Below, one piece after another: positions 11,357-21,288 of a stretch of DNA of 64,000 nt (its first letter is position 1; each line of letters begins with the position of its first letter). Location: NCBI RefSeq assembly GCF_000148995.1, contig NZ_GL538352.1, positions 1,195,178 through 1,259,177 of the forward strand. Reading direction: 5' to 3'. The position numbers and the translations under genes were made by a program. The notes beneath the pieces are model-generated. The model worked only from the letters and a program-made list of their open reading frames with translations. It ran no database searches and was not told where the DNA came from. Origin of the DNA: Listeria grayi DSM 20601. GTDB lineage: Bacteria > Bacillota > Bacilli > Lactobacillales > Listeriaceae.

Positions 11357-11439
11357 TATGCTTATTTTAAAAGCCTATGATCGACATCCTCTATAATGTT
11401 AAATATGGTAAGATTAACTTTTAATAGTGTATGCTATAA

Positions 11440-12594
<1,155 letters not shown>

Positions 12595-12598
12595 TCTC

Positions 12599-13435
12599 AT
12601 GAAACTTACCTGCATAGAAACGCATTTATCCTTTGGCGGACATCAGAGAAAATACCGTCACTTTTCTGAGACCCTAAACTGCGAAATGGTTTTCAGTTTA
12701 TTTCTGCCACAAGACGATCCTGCAAAAAAAACAGCACTTGTCTGGTGGCTATCTGGCCTAACTTGTACAGACGATAACTTCAGTCAAAAAGGAGCGTTTC
12801 AAGAATATGCGAACCGTAATCAAATCGCTATCGCTATTCCTGACACTTCTCCAAGAGGCGAGACCGTTCACGATCACAATAGCTGGGATCTTGGTCAAGG
12901 GGCAAGTTTTTACCTAAACGCCACACAATCTCCTTGGAAAGAAAACTATCAAATGTATGATTATATAACAAAAGAATTAACAGATCTGATCCATCCTCTT
13001 ATTCCAAACTTTTCCGGAGCAGAAAGCATCATGGGTCATTCTATGGGCGGGCATGGCGCACTAGTCATCGGGCTGAAAAATCCGCAGCGTTTCCGTTCCA
13101 TATCTGCGTTTGCTCCAATTTCAAATCCCATAAATGTGCCTTGGGGAAAAAAAGCCTTTACCGCATATTTGGGAGAAAACAAGGAAATATGGAAAGACTG
13201 GGATGCAGCTGAATTGATACAAGCCCTTGATACAGCGCCTCCCATCTATATTACTCAAGGAACTGCAGATGAATTTTACGGCGAACAACTGGATGCCTCC
13301 CTTTTCCTTAAAAACGCCGCGGATCATGAGGTAAATTATCAAAAAGTTCTTGGCTACGATCATAGTTACTTTACAATAAGTACCTTTATTGGCGCACATT
13401 TGGCGTTTCATCAGGCGTATTTGGGGGAGGAATAA
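12599..13435 (+). CDS. fghA: S-formylglutathione hydrolase
   Basis: 278 residues, the usual esterase D length. The nucleophile elbow GHSMGGHGA is at about residues 143-151. The Asp (TADEF) and His (YDHSYF) of the triad are in the expected C-terminal places, and WWLSGLTCTDDNF is a family signature. It hydrolyses S-formylglutathione made by the upstream dehydrogenase to formate and glutathione. It starts four bases after adhC and uses the GGGGGATGAT at the adhC end as ribosome site. Confidence 0.95.
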   Translation: MKLTCIETHLSFGGHQRKYRHFSETLNCEMVFSLFLPQDDPAKKTALVWWLSGLTCTDDNFSQKGAFQEYANRNQIAIAIPDTSPRGETVHDHNSWDLGQGASFYLNATQSPWKENYQMYDYITKELTDLIHPLIPNFSGAESIMGHSMGGHGALVIGLKNPQRFRSISAFAPISNPINVPWGKKAFTAYLGENKEIWKDWDAAELIQALDTAPPIYITQGTADEFYGEQLDASLFLKNAADHEVNYQKVLGYDHSYFTISTFIGAHLAFHQAYLGEE

Positions 13436-13454
13436 TCAAAAAGGAGCGTGCAAA

Positions 13455-13742
13455 ATGAAATATACCGAAGCAGAAGCAGAACTTTTAAAAAGGCACACGA
13501 AAAACGGTCGGATTCAAACGCTACCTCGCAAACCAAGCAAGCAAAAAATATTACTACAAATCATTATTCGCGACTTTGAAAACGGTAAAGTCTACAATGA
13601 ACAAGAAGTAAATAGCGTATTGATGCGCTGGTATGATGATTATGTGATTTTGAGAAGATCTTTAGTCGACGCTAAGCTTTTGAATCGTGAGGATGATGGA
13701 TCAAGCTATGTTGTTAACCTCGACCTATATAAAGAAGCCTAG
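13455..13742 (+). CDS. DUF2087 small protein
   Basis: 95 residues from the ATG at 13455, which has AAGGAG upstream; the longer frame starting at 13389 overlaps fghA and has no ribosome site. The pattern LPRKPSKQKILLQIIIRDF and RRSLVDAKLLNREDDGSSY matches the DUF2087 helix-turn-helix-like domain found in stress or transcription-linked proteins. It follows fghA by 19 bases and is the last gene before a strong terminator, so it probably belongs to the formaldehyde operon. Molecular function unknown. Confidence 0.8.
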   Translation: MKYTEAEAELLKRHTKNGRIQTLPRKPSKQKILLQIIIRDFENGKVYNEQEVNSVLMRWYDDYVILRRSLVDAKLLNREDDGSSYVVNLDLYKEA

Positions 13743-13766
13743 AACTTTACGTTCTAGGCTTCTTTT
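13735..13766 (+). terminator. terminator of adhC-fghA-DUF2087 operon
   Basis: Perfect 11-pair stem AAGCCTAGAAC / GTTCTAGGCTT with a five-base loop and T run. It overlaps the end of the coding frame and faces the convergent glcU copy 2. Confidence 0.9.
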
Positions 13767-13771
13767 CATTT

Positions 13772-14626
13772 TTACTGTTTCGCAAACCCGATCATCACAC
13801 CACCGACAATAACCAACAGTACTCCAATCGATACGGCGACAAGCTCTTTCTTTGTTTTCTTCTCGCCAAGGAATAAAATCCCGCCGATTGTAGAAAGTAC
13901 GACGCCCATTTGCGATAAAGAGAAACCTGTTGCCACGCCGACTAGCTTGTTGGAGAACAGCAGTGCTAGATTACCGGTAGCCCACATGATACCCGGAAAC
14001 ATATTTAGCCACGTTTGTTTGGTAAAGCGGCGATCCTCACTTTTAATCGAGAATAATAAAGCTGCGATCACCATTCCGACTGCTTGGGGCAAGATCGCAT
14101 CCCAACCATCGATATTGAACCAGCGTGTTACGACGACATAGCCGACATAGCCAACTGTAGAAACTAATAAAGTTAAAATTCCTGCTTTAAGATTTTGATC
14201 GCCATCTTCTTTATGCTGCTGATAGCTCGTTAAGAATATACCAATAATAATGACTGCTAATGCTGAAAAACCAAGTACTAATTTTGTCGTCGTTCCCCAC
14301 TCATGAAAGGCAAATACGCCAAATAAAGAAGTTCCGACTAGCTGCATTCCTGTGGAAAGCGGCATCGTCTTGGAAACTCCGACTTGTGTAAAAGCTCGGA
14401 ACTGGTTCATTTGTCCTAAACTCCAAAAAGCACCAGAAACAAAGCTGGCAATCAGGATAGTAGTTGTATAATGCGGGTCTGTAAATAAAAACATTCCCAC
14501 TGCAAAGACAAGGGCGCCCATTGTCGTCCCTAAGATCTGCTGGCGTGGTCCTCCGCCTATTTTAGATACTACTAAGGGCATAAGCCCCCACATTAATGCG
14601 GGAATAAGTGCAACAAGAATATTCAT
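13772..14626 (-). CDS. glcU: GlcU-type glucose uptake protein, copy 2
   Basis: 284 residues with the same ten-segment layout as copy 1. Long shared stretches include [21 protein letters not shown] and [12 protein letters not shown]. The minus-strand ribosome site AGGAGGAGA lies eight bases before the ATG. Both copies are intact, so this is a true duplication within 3 kb, not a remnant. The differences are spread along the protein, which argues for an old duplication. Confidence 0.87.
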   Translation of the reverse strand: MNILVALIPALMWGLMPLVVSKIGGGPRQQILGTTMGALVFAVGMFLFTDPHYTTTILIASFVSGAFWSLGQMNQFRAFTQVGVSKTMPLSTGMQLVGTSLFGVFAFHEWGTTTKLVLGFSALAVIIIGIFLTSYQQHKEDGDQNLKAGILTLLVSTVGYVGYVVVTRWFNIDGWDAILPQAVGMVIAALLFSIKSEDRRFTKQTWLNMFPGIMWATGNLALLFSNKLVGVATGFSLSQMGVVLSTIGGILFLGEKKTKKELVAVSIGVLLVIVGGVMIGFAKQ

Positions 14627-14750
14627 TCGTTTGTCTCTCCTCCTAAGTTGTTTTCCATCTACTATACCCCATCTCGATTATTTTCACGCATCATTCGCTT
14701 TTTGGTGGTTTTTTTTGTAAAATAGAGAAAATGAGAAGGAGGAGTTATCC

Positions 14751-15038
14751 ATGAAGTCTACTGGTATGGTTCGGAAAATCGATGAACTAGGACGCGTTGT
14801 TATTCCTATCGAAATCAGACGTTCGCTCCACTTAGAAGTAAAAGATCCTCTCGAAATCTTTATTGATGACGATAAAATCATTTTAAAAAAATATACCGAA
14901 AATTATGTTTGCGACGTGACTGGCGAATTTTCACTTGATAATCAGAAATTTTTAGATGGTAAATTAACACTTAGCAAAGCAGGTGCTGAAATACTAAAAA
15001 AAGAGATCCAAAACAAATTCGCCGATCCTTCTCAATAA
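14751..15038 (+). CDS. abrB: AbrB/SpoVT-family transition-state regulator
   Basis: 95 residues. The N-terminal swapped-hairpin DNA-binding domain is plain: MKSTGMVRKIDELGRVVIP, then IRRSL and DPLEIFIDDDKIILKKY. The C-terminal half is the AbrB-type multimerisation region. Such proteins act as global repressors of transition-phase genes. It is monocistronic, with AAGGAGGAG before the ATG and a terminator after it. Confidence 0.92.
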   Translation: MKSTGMVRKIDELGRVVIPIEIRRSLHLEVKDPLEIFIDDDKIILKKYTENYVCDVTGEFSLDNQKFLDGKLTLSKAGAEILKKEIQNKFADPSQ

Positions 15039-15050
15039 TTTAGTTTCTGG

Positions 15051-15082
15051 CCTAAGTGAAGCATTCTTCACTTAGGTTTTTT
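15051..15082 (+). terminator. abrB terminator
   Basis: Perfect 11-pair stem CCTAAGTGAAG / CTTCACTTAGG with a four-base loop, followed by TTTTTT. Confidence 0.92.
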
Positions 15083-15106
15083 ATTTTTCGCAGAATGATA
15101 GAGAAA

Positions 15107-15125
15107 TTGCCAAAACAATTGGCAA
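15107..15125 (+). promoter_or_regulatory. candidate operator for the PRD regulator
   Basis: TTGCCAAAACAATTGGCAA is a perfect 7-5-7 inverted repeat just upstream of the likely promoter (a TACAAT -10 at 15157-15162). The TTG...CAA outline is that of known MtlR/LicR-type activator sites. Inference from sequence and position. Confidence 0.5.
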
Positions 15126-15186
15126 AAATAGCTTTTTTCATTTTGACAGACTAGCGATACAATACCAATTAAAGGGGGCAGTACTT

Positions 15187-17094
15187 ATGAGGCGTGAAAT
15201 GATCTTAAATCATTTGTTAAATAAAGAGGTCCATATCAGCCTCGCCGATTTAACGGAGTCTTTCCAAGTCTCAGAACGAACAATCCGTAATGAAGTAAAA
15301 TATCTAAATGAAGATGGCATAAAAAATGGCTTTCGCATCCAAACACTGCGCGGACAGGGATATCAATTACAGATAGAAAACAAACCATTATTCACAGATT
15401 ATCTCAAAAAACAAACCGCCAGCTTCGATACGCAAAGCGTTTCGCAGCGCCTGCTCTACTTAGAATTATTATTATTCCAACAGCAGGATTTCATCACGAT
15501 CGATCAACTTGCTAGCCAGCTTCAAGTAAGTCGCTCGACCATTCAGCAAGATTTGAAGCGGGTCGACACCTTTTTACATACATACGGACTGCTATTAAAG
15601 CGCAAGGCACATTATGGCGTCCAGATCGTTGGACCGGAAAAGAAACACCGAGCCGCATTAGCGAAGCTGCTCAACACCTCTTCCGAACAGCTTTCCCAAA
15701 CGGAGGCTTACCGCAGTTTCCGAAAAACGCTCGACATCCAAGCATTGACGCTATTCATTAAAGAGCGCGTTACCCATTATCAAATCTACATCAGTGATGT
15801 CGCTCTCAGAAATATGGTGGATCACGTCTGTATCCTCGCATTCCGCGTTTCGCAAAAAAATTACATTCGGATGACCGGGCCACTCGAAAAAAATCCGATC
15901 TATACCGCATTGAGCAAGGATATTGCCGCTTTTATCGAAGCGCAGTATCACTTGGATGTCCCGGAAGCCGAACAGGATTTTTTAGCAGAGCATCTGATTG
16001 GCAAAGTTACCGTCGACACAATTTCAAAAGAAGAAAAAATGCGCCTCCAGGCAAAGATCAATGACGCGATGACTGCCATTGACCAGCAGTACGGCACTGC
16101 TTTTCAACCGGATGAAGAACTTCAGAATGCGCTTTTGCTCCATATTTATCCGCTAATGCTGCGCCTGCATTATAACTTGCAATTGGATAATCCGATTATC
16201 GAAGACCTATACACGCGCTATGCCAATGTCTTTAATATCAGCATTTCATTTGTCCAATATTTGCAAGATAATGAGGATTTCATCATCACAAAAGATGAGA
16301 TTGGGTACGTTGCCATGTATTTTGCAGCAAGTTTAGAAAAAGAACGCAATCAAAAATTCAGAATGTATAAAAAAATCGGTGTTTTGTGTTCAAGTGGTGC
16401 GGGTGCTGCCTATCTCTTGAAAATGAAGCTTGAATCGGCATTTACGAACGCTGAGATCGTGACATTTTCCATGTATGAGTTGGACAAACTGCGTAACTCA
16501 GATTGTGATGTCGTGATAACGACTTTCCCCCTTACAATCGACGATCTGGATATTCCGGTGATCGAGACTGCCTTACTTCCTGGTGACCAGGAGCTGGCTC
16601 GTTTGAAAGACACATTGGCATTTTCCGCAGAAACTCAAACCTCTCCCGCTACCGATGCCGAACCATTGCTATCTTATTTCGCGGAAGAATGTTTCACGAT
16701 AACAGAAGCAAATAATTATTTAGATATCTTAAAGACACGTTGCCACTTTCTGATGGAAGCCGGTTATGCCCCGCCGACATTTCTAGATGATGTGTTGGAG
16801 CGCGAAAACAAAATGACGACGATCTATCAAAACAGTATTGCTGGCCCGCATCCGATCCAAATGGGTGCACGCAAAGAATGTATCGATGTCATTATTTTGA
16901 AGCAGCCAGCTTACTACATGGATAAAAAAGTACGGCTGATCTTCTTACTGAATCTCGATAAAGGACACCTGTTCATTCATAAAGAAGTAAGCCGGCTGAT
17001 GATTCGAATCATGGAAAACGATACAGTCCGAAAGCAATTATTAGCATGTAAGAACTATGCAGAATTTATCTCGATTTTAAAAAGTATATTATAG
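15187..17094 (+). CDS. PRD-domain transcriptional activator (LicR/MtlR type)
   Basis: 635 residues. The order is two N-terminal helix-turn-helix domains (about 1-170), two PTS-regulation domains (about 175-395, second one holding DEIGYVAMYFAAS), a EIIB-like domain with the Cys of VLCSSGAGAAY (~405), and a C-terminal EIIA-like domain with the phospho-His in SIAGPHPI. It should activate the downstream PTS operon when its partner EIIB is not holding phosphate. It is the first gene of that operon and uses the AAGGGGG site at 15172. The exact sugar is not readable from the sequence. Confidence 0.9.
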   Translation: MRREMILNHLLNKEVHISLADLTESFQVSERTIRNEVKYLNEDGIKNGFRIQTLRGQGYQLQIENKPLFTDYLKKQTASFDTQSVSQRLLYLELLLFQQQDFITIDQLASQLQVSRSTIQQDLKRVDTFLHTYGLLLKRKAHYGVQIVGPEKKHRAALAKLLNTSSEQLSQTEAYRSFRKTLDIQALTLFIKERVTHYQIYISDVALRNMVDHVCILAFRVSQKNYIRMTGPLEKNPIYTALSKDIAAFIEAQYHLDVPEAEQDFLAEHLIGKVTVDTISKEEKMRLQAKINDAMTAIDQQYGTAFQPDEELQNALLLHIYPLMLRLHYNLQLDNPIIEDLYTRYANVFNISISFVQYLQDNEDFIITKDEIGYVAMYFAASLEKERNQKFRMYKKIGVLCSSGAGAAYLLKMKLESAFTNAEIVTFSMYELDKLRNSDCDVVITTFPLTIDDLDIPVIETALLPGDQELARLKDTLAFSAETQTSPATDAEPLLSYFAEECFTITEANNYLDILKTRCHFLMEAGYAPPTFLDDVLERENKMTTIYQNSIAGPHPIQMGARKECIDVIILKQPAYYMDKKVRLIFLLNLDKGHLFIHKEVSRLMIRIMENDTVRKQLLACKNYAEFISILKSIL

Positions 17095-17106
17095 GATGTG
17101 ATTTAG

Positions 17107-17436
17107 ATGGATGGAATCGAACTAGACATTTTTAAATTGATCGCCTCTTCAGGCGATAGCAGAGGTGCCGCCTTTGAAGCATTGCGTTTAGCCAGAAAAC
17201 AACAATTTTCTGCTGCAAAAGAAAAATTGACCGAAGCAAAAGAAAAAGGAAATGCGGCTCACGAGATCCAAACCAAATTGATCACCGCCGAAACGCAAGG
17301 CGAAAAAAACGAAGTGAGTCTTTTGATGGTCCACGCTCAAGACCATCTAATGACTACCCTGCTTGCCAGAGATCTAATCGAAGAAATGATTGGTATGTTG
17401 GAAGAATTAAGAACTAAAGGAGACGATGAAAAATGA
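17107..17436 (+). CDS. PTS EIIA, lactose/cellobiose family
   Basis: 109 residues, an all-helical EIIA. The active-site His is in MVHAQDHLMTT (about residues 76-86). It passes phosphate from HPr to the EIIB encoded next. Its start is 12 bases after the regulator gene and it overlaps EIIB by four bases (ATGA), so it is translationally coupled. Confidence 0.93.
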   Translation: MDGIELDIFKLIASSGDSRGAAFEALRLARKQQFSAAKEKLTEAKEKGNAAHEIQTKLITAETQGEKNEVSLLMVHAQDHLMTTLLARDLIEEMIGMLEELRTKGDDEK

Positions 17437-17759
17437 AAATCTTATTAGTTTGCGCAGGTGGATTCTCGACCACCATGATGATGGAATCAATGAAAAAAGT
17501 AATCAATAACTCGGAAAAACTGGATATCGCTGATTTTCCGATGGAAGCGATCGGAGTGGATCGCTTAGAACAAACGATCGATGCTTATGATGTGATCCTT
17601 GTGGGACCGCAATTGAGTCATAAATACGATTATATCCGCGAAGAAGCAGAAAAACGCAATAAACCATCTGTCTTGCTTACTTCTGAGATCTATGGCGCAA
17701 TGGATGGCGGTACAGTTGTCAAACAAGCCATTCTTGCTTATCGTAAACAAAATAACTAA
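17433..17759 (+). CDS. PTS EIIB, lactose/cellobiose family
   Basis: 108 residues. The phospho-Cys loop LLVCAGGFSTTMMM is at residues 4-17. The GP motif (VGPQLSHKYDYI) further on is typical of cellobiose/lichenan EIIB. The variant AGGFSTTMM replaces the common AGMSTS-type loop. Overlaps EIIA by four bases. Confidence 0.92.
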   Translation: MKILLVCAGGFSTTMMMESMKKVINNSEKLDIADFPMEAIGVDRLEQTIDAYDVILVGPQLSHKYDYIREEAEKRNKPSVLLTSEIYGAMDGGTVVKQAILAYRKQNN

Positions 17760-17794
17760 GTCTCATCCCCAATTTAAAAAGAGGAGTGATTAGA

Positions 17795-19135
17795 ATGTCC
17801 GAAAAAAATGGTGCTTTTGCAAAGTTTGAAGCGGTGATCCAAAAGACATTAGTCCCGATCGCCAACAAAGTGGATAAACAGCCGCACTTAACAGCGATCA
17901 AAAAAGGGATGGTCGTGCTGACCCCGGTATTATTACTCGGTTCAATGGCTGCTATTTTCCCATCGATACCAGAATTTATCAAAACGGTTGGTGTTGAGAA
18001 CTGGTTTGCGCATTATGGCTATATTTTTGATTTGATCTCCAAATTATCACTTGGCATGATCGGTTTATATGCTGTTTTAGGAATCTCTTTTTTCCTAAGC
18101 GAGCATTATAAATTATATACAGTCGGCTCCATGCTGTTATCTGCCATTGCTTTCCTGTTGCTAGCTCTAGATGTAGACAAAAATGGAAATATTATTCCGA
18201 CCTATCTCGATTCAAAGGGATTATTCACCGGGATATTCGTCGCTCTTATATCTGTCGAGATCTACCGCTTTTTCACGAAACACAAACTCGTCATTAAAAT
18301 GCCGGAAGGAGTTCCGGATTTTGTTTCCAGCTCGTTTGAATTGATCACTCCTACAGCTACGATCGGCGTACTCTTCGTTATAATCAGAGCGATCGCCGAC
18401 AACTTATCCGGCGGCGTGCTTGTTCCACAGATCATTATGGATGCGCTTGCACCAGCAATCGGAGGCATGGACTCCTTTATCGTTATTTATATCGTACTCG
18501 TTTTACGTTTAGTATTCTGGTTCTTCGGGATCCATTCCGCTGTATTATCGCCAATCATCGCACCGATCGCGGTACAATATTTATCGGAAAATATCGCAGC
18601 CAAATCAGCCGGCGAACCATTGACACACGTGCTTACAAACGGAACACTATCCGCTTACGCCAACTTTACCGGTTCCGGCGTCACGATCGGACTCGTCATC
18701 GCCATGTTGATCAGCCGTTCGAAGCGATACAAAAAGGTCGGTGCCGTCGCCCTGTTTCCTTCATTATTCGGTATCAATGAACCCGTTCTCTTTGGAGTAC
18801 CGATCATCTTAAATCCGATCTTGATGTTGCCGTTTATCTTCGGAGGCGCATTTGTCGGCTTGCTACCAATGCTACTGATGCATTTCGGCCTGCTCAATTA
18901 TCCGATATTCGATCCGCCGTTCGTCCCTGTTTTCATGGAAGGTTTCTTAGTTGGATTCGACTGGCGCTCGATCATTGTCCAAGTCGTCCAGATTATTCTC
19001 TCCTTCCTACTTTACATGCCGTTCTTTAAAGTATTGGAAAAACAAGAACTCGACCGTGAAAATTCCATTGCTGCTGAACGTGAAAAAGTGATTTCCAAAG
19101 AAGATGAGAAACTTCTCGAAGACTTAGATTTTTAA
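17795..19135 (+). CDS. PTS EIIC, lactose/cellobiose family permease
   Basis: 446 residues from the ATG at 17795, preceded by GAGGAG; the in-frame GTG at 17786 sits inside that site. It has about ten membrane segments, with FFGIHSAVLSP and FGINEPVLFGVP as the conserved EIIC loops. It forms the sugar channel of the AB-C system. The C-terminal tail ends in Glu/Lys-rich sequence. A remnant of a related EIIC lies at 7524-7700. Confidence 0.93.
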   Translation: MSEKNGAFAKFEAVIQKTLVPIANKVDKQPHLTAIKKGMVVLTPVLLLGSMAAIFPSIPEFIKTVGVENWFAHYGYIFDLISKLSLGMIGLYAVLGISFFLSEHYKLYTVGSMLLSAIAFLLLALDVDKNGNIIPTYLDSKGLFTGIFVALISVEIYRFFTKHKLVIKMPEGVPDFVSSSFELITPTATIGVLFVIIRAIADNLSGGVLVPQIIMDALAPAIGGMDSFIVIYIVLVLRLVFWFFGIHSAVLSPIIAPIAVQYLSENIAAKSAGEPLTHVLTNGTLSAYANFTGSGVTIGLVIAMLISRSKRYKKVGAVALFPSLFGINEPVLFGVPIILNPILMLPFIFGGAFVGLLPMLLMHFGLLNYPIFDPPFVPVFMEGFLVGFDWRSIIVQVVQIILSFLLYMPFFKVLEKQELDRENSIAAEREKVISKEDEKLLEDLDF

Positions 19136-19156
19136 AAAGAAAGAAGTGGTACTGCA

Positions 19157-20227
19157 ATGGAACAACGTCTTGCTGATTTGCGCGCGAATTTACAAGCAGA
19201 AAACCTGGATGGTCTGCTGATCTCCAATAAAGAAAATCGCTTTTATCTATCAGGTTTCACCGGTTCTTCCGCTGTATTCCTAATAACACCGACTAAAAAA
19301 TGGATTATCACAGATTTCCGTTATTTTGAACAATTGAAAACAGAAGCACCTGATTTTGAAGTCATTGATCATCATGGAGAGAGCCTGCTGGCGCTGGCGA
19401 GAGCGATCCAAGAACTCGGTCTTCAGCAAGTAGGTTTTGAACAATCCTATTTAAACGCCGGCGATTACCTTGCTTTGCGTAAACTGATCCCGGATACTAG
19501 CTTAGTTCCTACGAGCAACTTGATTGAAAGCCTGCGGATGATCAAAGACGAGCAAGAACTTGCGATTATGGAAAAAGCTGCTCAGCTGACCGATCAGACA
19601 TTTGATTATTTTCTTTCCTTTATTCAGCCCGGCATGACTGAACAGGCAGCCGCTGCGAAAGTAGATCACTACATGCGTGAGATCGGCGGTTCTGCCAGCG
19701 CCTTTGAAACGATCGTCGCTTCCGGTTGGCGCTCGGCACTTCCTCATGGACATGCCAGTGATAAAGTCATCCAAGAACATGAACTGATCACACTCGACTT
19801 CGGGATCGTTTATCAGCGCTATTATTCAGATATGACCCGCACCATTTCATTAGGAACTGTGGACGCCGAACTGCAGCATATTTATCAGCTAGTTAAAGAA
19901 GCGCATGACATCGGGATCTCTCAGGCTCACTCTGGGATGACCGGCAAAGAAGTCGATGTCTTATGCCGCGACCATATCACAAAGAATGGTTATGGAAGCT
20001 CTTTCGGTCACGGAACAGGTCACGGGATCGGCCTCAGCTGCCATGAATATCCGTCAATCAACCAGCAAGCCGAGATTTGCTTGCAGCCAAATATGTTCTT
20101 CACAGTTGAACCTGGTATCTACCTGCCGAACAAGGGCGGCGTCCGCATTGAAGACGATGTCCGTGTGCTTGCCGATGGTACAGTGGCTTCTTTAACAAAA
20201 TCCAACACGGAATGGGTGGAACTATAA
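19157..20227 (+). CDS. M24 metallopeptidase (Xaa-Pro aminopeptidase/dipeptidase-like)
   Basis: 356 residues. It has a creatinase-like N-terminal domain (about 1-125) and a pita-bread catalytic domain. The metal ligands are visible in order: LDFG, SDMTRT, GHGTGHGIGL, FTVEPGIYLP and GVRIEDDV. It cleaves the bond before proline in small peptides. It sits in a PTS operon, 21 bases after EIIC, and its TAA stop overlaps the next ATG by one base. Confidence 0.92.
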   Translation: MEQRLADLRANLQAENLDGLLISNKENRFYLSGFTGSSAVFLITPTKKWIITDFRYFEQLKTEAPDFEVIDHHGESLLALARAIQELGLQQVGFEQSYLNAGDYLALRKLIPDTSLVPTSNLIESLRMIKDEQELAIMEKAAQLTDQTFDYFLSFIQPGMTEQAAAAKVDHYMREIGGSASAFETIVASGWRSALPHGHASDKVIQEHELITLDFGIVYQRYYSDMTRTISLGTVDAELQHIYQLVKEAHDIGISQAHSGMTGKEVDVLCRDHITKNGYGSSFGHGTGHGIGLSCHEYPSINQQAEICLQPNMFFTVEPGIYLPNKGGVRIEDDVRVLADGTVASLTKSNTEWVEL

Positions 20228-21288
20228 TGGGAAAACAAGAATTATACCAAGCACTTTCCATGGCAGATGGTGTAGCCGGACGCGAAAAAGAAGTTCGCGA
20301 TGTGCTCAAGCAATATTTACAACCGCACACACTGGAACTTGACGAAGATTTCTTTGGCAATTTTTATGCAAAAAAACAAAACGGGAATGCGCGGAAAGTC
20401 ATGATCGTCGCTCACACCGATGAAGTCGGCTTTCTCGTGAAACGTATCACCGCAGATGGATTCCTTTACTTCCAGCCACTTGGCGGCTGGTGGAGTCACC
20501 ATTTATTAGCCGAAAAAGTAACGATCACCTCCCAAAAAAATGGTAAAAAATTCCGTGGGATCATTGGTGCAACACCTCCCAAAAATCATGATTCCAGCCG
20601 CACGATTCCTATCGGCGACTTATACATCGATATTGGTGCAGCTTCTAAAGAAGAGGTAGCGGCGCTAGGTATTAGTCCTGGTGATATGGTCACGCCTTAT
20701 ACGGTATTCGAGCCCTTAGCGGCAAATCCAGAACTGCTACTCGGCAAAGCTTGGGATGACCGGGCTGGCTGCGCTGTCATGGCTCGCGTGCTGGAACAAG
20801 TCGCTTCTAAGACTTGGCAGGAAATCGACATCATCGGTGTCGGTTCCAGCCAAGAAGAAGTAGGAACAAGAGGCTCAAAAATTGCTGCTGAGACGATCAA
20901 GCCCGATATCGCGATCATTCTAGATGTCGCCACTGCGAAAGATACACCGCGTGCCGATAACTACCAAAACCGTATTCTCGGCGCTGGTCCAGGCGTTGTC
21001 TGGTACGATAAAACCGCAATAGGCGATGTCGCACTAGCCTCGAAATTTATCGACTTAGCCGAAGCACATCAGCTTCCCTATCAACACGATATGCTTGCCG
21101 GTGGCGGGACAGACGCCGGATCTGTGCAATTATCAGGAAACGGTGTTCAAACTATCACCCTCAGCCTGGGCGTCCGCTACTGTCATACCAGTTCATCCAT
21201 CGTCCACAGCCGAGACATCGACTCGCTCGTCGATTGGCTGCTGCTTTTCTTAGAAGATCTAGAGGCAAATGGAGGTCAGCTCATATGA
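20227..21288 (+). CDS. M42-family aminopeptidase (glutamyl aminopeptidase/FrvX-like)
   Basis: 353 residues; the start is the ATG at 20227 within TAATG. M42 peptidases form tetrahedral dodecamers that trim short peptides. Visible ligands are AHTDEVGF (His/Asp), the bridging Asp in GKAWDDRAGC, the catalytic Glu pair in SSQEEVGTRG, an Asp in LDVATAKD, and a late His in CHTSSSIVH. FrvX-like members are often beside PTS genes, as here. It overlaps the following aminotransferase gene (ATGA). Confidence 0.92.
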   Translation: MGKQELYQALSMADGVAGREKEVRDVLKQYLQPHTLELDEDFFGNFYAKKQNGNARKVMIVAHTDEVGFLVKRITADGFLYFQPLGGWWSHHLLAEKVTITSQKNGKKFRGIIGATPPKNHDSSRTIPIGDLYIDIGAASKEEVAALGISPGDMVTPYTVFEPLAANPELLLGKAWDDRAGCAVMARVLEQVASKTWQEIDIIGVGSSQEEVGTRGSKIAAETIKPDIAIILDVATAKDTPRADNYQNRILGAGPGVVWYDKTAIGDVALASKFIDLAEAHQLPYQHDMLAGGGTDAGSVQLSGNGVQTITLSLGVRYCHTSSSIVHSRDIDSLVDWLLLFLEDLEANGGQLI